Of a stretch of 64,000 nucleotides of DNA, positions 36,201 to 64,000 are shown in pieces. Each line of letters begins with the position of its first letter. Position 1 is the first letter of the stretch. Both the position numbers and the translations under genes were made by a program. The stretch spans positions 106,387 through 170,386 of the forward strand of contig NW_019775601.1 of NCBI RefSeq assembly GCF_001039355.2, read 5' to 3'. Source of the stretch: Lingula anatina. Its lineage: Eukaryota; Brachiopoda; Lingulata; Lingulida; Lingulidae. A model generated the notes under the pieces. That model ran no database searches and was not told the DNA's origin. It saw only the letters and a list, made by a program, of their open reading frames with translations.

Positions 36201-36785
36201 TATACTTACAAAGTATGTGATGGGGGAATTTGGGTAGTCCAGATAAATTCCCCATCAACGTACAACGAATAGAAACAAGTTGGTGCAGAGTAGTCGGTTG
36301 TCACGATAACTCGGTATGGAGTCACTGGCCAGGCCTGGTAAATGAGAAGTAAAGAAGAAACATAAACAGGGCCGCAGCCTGAGCAAAATGCAAGGGGGGG
36401 CAGTAAGCGGACACGAGGGGGCGAAGCTACTGAGGGGGGTGGGTGTGGTGTGTAAAATTCCAAATTCCAGGGGGGGGGGGGGGGGCAGCTGCCCCCCTGA
36501 GGCTACGGCCCTGATAAAATATCGATAATATAAGCTTATGTTATCATGTACATTCATGATTAAGAATAACAAATGTCAACATTTAGGCTATAACTCGGCG
36601 GTGCTGGAAGCACGTTCCCAAACCTGTGTTTCTTCCTGGCCGTCCACAATTTCCGTTCTCTGAACCAGGTAACTGTCCGGACCTTGAAGGTTGCATTCCA
36701 CGTAAGTCTTGCCATCTTTATGATACTCCCGCAGGATGGTTTCTCCTACTAATATTTGAAGAGAATACCACGGTCCTCGCGGCAT
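33224..36785 (-). CDS. Unrecognised six-exon gene (624 aa)
   Basis: Minus-strand exons: 36785-36624, 36334-36210, 35922-35835, 35486-35273, 34768-33684, 33424-33224 (stop). Phases 0, 2, 0, 1, 0 all fit: 1,875 bases. Residues 1-125 look like a beta-rich globular domain (GPWYSLQILVGETILREY, KTYVECNLQGPDSYLVQ, AWPVTPYRVIVTT, FYSLYVDGEFIWTTQ) followed by SLSEFLFSLPRYSAKK. Exon 4 is basic and polar (VLQWWRNTLRRRKV). Exon 5 has a basic patch, then a low-complexity Ser-rich region with nine to ten 11-residue repeats (STENVTCQSSL type). Three psi-K-x-E motifs (VKRE, VKDE, LKRE) near the C-terminus would suit SUMO modification of a nuclear protein, which is inference. No signal peptide or membrane span. 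I do not recognise the family. Confidence 0.7.
33879..34198 (-). repeat. 33-base minisatellite inside exon 5 of the minus-strand gene
   Basis: In-frame units encode SAENVTCQSSL-like 11-mers. The equivalent tract in copy A (about 28770-29110) has a different number and order of units. Variation in whole units keeps the frame open. Confidence 0.8.
36368..36513. mobile_element. Short hAT-like MITE with G-run
   Basis: CAGGGCCGCAGCCT at the left and AGGCTACGGCCCTG at the right are inverted ends of the CAGGG type common in hAT elements. The interior has long G/C homopolymers. It lies in intron 1 of the minus-strand gene. Target duplication not clear. Confidence 0.55.
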
Positions 36786-38553
36786 GGTGCAACACACGTG
36801 TGTGGTTCATTTCAAGATTCGCGCTCTTCACGCATATCAATGCGCAGGTCGTGATTTGTGCTTGTACTAAATAGTCCGACAATATTTTGCAAAATCCGTG
36901 CAACTTTGTAAATATTCAATTTTTTTTTATTTACAATCGATTATGTTTGAGCCTGGGAAGTAAAATAAAAATGCTTAGCTCTATCAATAATCAAAAAGAA
37001 GTTTTTTATAAAATATCGAAACCAATACCATTGTTTCTAGGACTAGCTCTGTAACCTGGACTCCTACACAAATGCATACGCTTTATTAATTAGTCCGAAT
37101 TTTTTATTTTATTCTCTACTGATGGTTGTTCTGATTAAATTATTGGCAGTCTGCTTATGTTTAAAACATAAAAGATGCTAAACATACCAATTTGTGATGC
37201 AATTGTTGCTAAAAAAATCAAGTCAGTACGCAAGCTCGGATTAATCTCAAGCATCGTCTGATCGTCTGCCATTTTCAATTTGGCGTTTTACTTGAAGTTC
37301 TACAAAACTCTCGTAAGTTCCATTCTGAAATGCTTTAAGTCATTTATAAGGGTTTTTAATAGTTGCAGTATAATGGGCTACGTTGAATAGCGTTCGAACA
37401 ACCTATATTTACGTTAATTTGAGCTCAGGTTGACCTATGTGCCGTACATTGATTTCCCTTTCAAGTTTCACAACCACTATTTACAAATGGCACAATCATT
37501 ATCGTGATCGTTGTTTTCTAACAGCATAAACACGAACCAAACTATTGTTACGAGAGACAAATATGATGTGTTAGTTCACCAACTTGCATCGGAGAGTGTT
37601 TGAAAAGTCTTATCTTCAATATACTTAATAAACTCTCTGGACATGTCAGTGATNGGTAAATATTCAATTTTTTTTATTTACAATCGATTATGTTTGAGCC
37701 TGGGAAGTAAAATAAAAATGCTTAGCTCTATCAATAATCAAAAAGAATTTTTTTATAAAATATCGAAACCAATACCATTCGTTCTAGGACTAGCTCTGTA
37801 ACCTGGTCTGGACTCCTACACAAATGCATACGCTTTATTAATTAGTCCGAATTTTTTATTTTATTCTCTACTGATGGTTGTTCTGATTAAATTATTGGCA
37901 GTCTGCTTATGTTTAAAACATAAAAGATGCTAAACATACCAATTTGTGATGCAGTTGTTGCTAAAAAAATCAAGTCAGTACGCAAGCTCGGATTAATCTC
38001 ACGCATCGTCTGATCGTCTGCCATTTTCAATTTGGCGTTTTACTTGAAGTTCTACAAAACTCTCGTAAGTTCCATTCTGAAATGCTTTAAGTCATTTATA
38101 AGGGTTTTTAATAGTTGCAGTATAATGGGCTACGTTGAATAGCGTTCGAACAACCTATATTTACGTTAATTTGAGCTCAAGTTGACCTATGTGCCGTACA
38201 TTGATTTCCCTTTCACAACCACTATTTACATTTACAAATGGCACAATCATTATCACGATCGTTGTATTCTAACAGCATAAACACGAACCAAACTATTGTT
38301 ACGAGAGACAAATATGATGTGTTAGTTCACCAACTTGCATCGTAGAGTTTTTTGAAAAGACACATCTGCTATATACTTCATAATTTAATGCAGTATGCCC
38401 CCTCCGAGACAAGATCCATAATGTTCGCAACAGACTTTTGTGTATTTGCTTTCATGCTTCCTTGATACATGGATAAATGTATGCTCTTTAAATTCCTGAC
38501 ATTCTTTTCTTTAGATTTGATCAGATGTAGGGATTCAATCATAAACCGTCATC
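36786..38553. other. Shared upstream region between divergent genes, duplicated at the n at 37654
   Basis: The minus-strand gene and the dynein gene diverge from this stretch. About 36906-37620 recurs at 37655-38345 with a few substitutions and small indels, so the real spacing is probably ~0.8-1 kb. An acceptor (ttctttag) ends at 38513, 40 bases before the dynein ATG, pointing to a 5' non-coding exon upstream. Confidence 0.5.
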
Positions 38554-63753
<25,200 letters not shown>

Positions 63754-64000
63754 GTATGTTATTACTCAGGTCTTTGGATATAAGGCAGATATATGACAGG
63801 GGTTGATTATGTTTTTCTTTCATAATTTATAGATTTGTAAGTGTAGAATTCTTTGGGTCTTGATAATCAGATTATTACAGTTCTTACATTATGCTTTTAT
63901 ATATTTCAGAATATAAATGGAAAGCAATGTAGGATGTGATATGAAAAATGTATTTTGATAGATAAATAAATAAATATAGCCTTGTGCACCTCACTGTTGG

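Overview
This is nuclear DNA of an animal. Genes are split by many GT-AG introns, GC content is low, the intergenic DNA holds microsatellites and several families of short inverted-repeat elements, and the proteins are metazoan (an axonemal dynein heavy chain, a MIB/HERC2-domain protein, a candidate NPY/NPF neuropeptide precursor). A marine invertebrate with high heterozygosity fits best, either a lophotrochozoan or an invertebrate deuterostome. The sequence alone does not settle which.

Layout. (1) 1.5-10.8 kb, + strand: a 14-exon gene for a 936-residue protein with a CARD-like death fold, an alpha/beta domain that may be TRADD-N-like, a coiled coil and two MIB/HERC2-type domains. It looks like an innate-immune or ubiquitin-linked scaffold. 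(2) 12.3-20.5 kb: a cluster of small secreted cysteine-rich peptide genes. Many near-identical first exons (signal peptide plus an NPCKxC motif) lie in tandem. Two complete three-exon copies face each other tail to tail inside a 2-kb inverted repeat. Reassembled, they encode 87-residue precursors with ten cysteines after the signal peptide, a family I do not recognise. (3) 20.5-25.3 kb: gene-poor repeats and a 732-base gap. (4) 25.3-35.1 kb: two copies of a block holding a two-exon precursor with the hallmarks of the NPY/NPF family and, on the minus strand, the last two exons of an unrecognised gene. That gene's remaining exons continue up to 36.8 kb. (5) 38.5-63.8 kb, + strand: the first 47 coding exons (2,414 codons) of an outer-arm dynein heavy chain of the DNAH5/DNAH8 class, running through AAA2 and off the right edge.

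Assembly quality matters here. Single n characters at 19202, 30032, 37654 and 39249, and the long gap at 22597-23328, all sit where neighbouring sequence repeats. The segment 23329-30031 reads as an alternative haplotype contig placed between two contigs that otherwise abut. If so, the doubled neuropeptide gene, the doubled minus-strand 3' exons and the doubled dynein exons 1-2 are alleles rather than paralogs.

All exon boundaries were read by hand from splice consensus and reading-frame continuity. Every junction in the four multi-exon gene models keeps frame.
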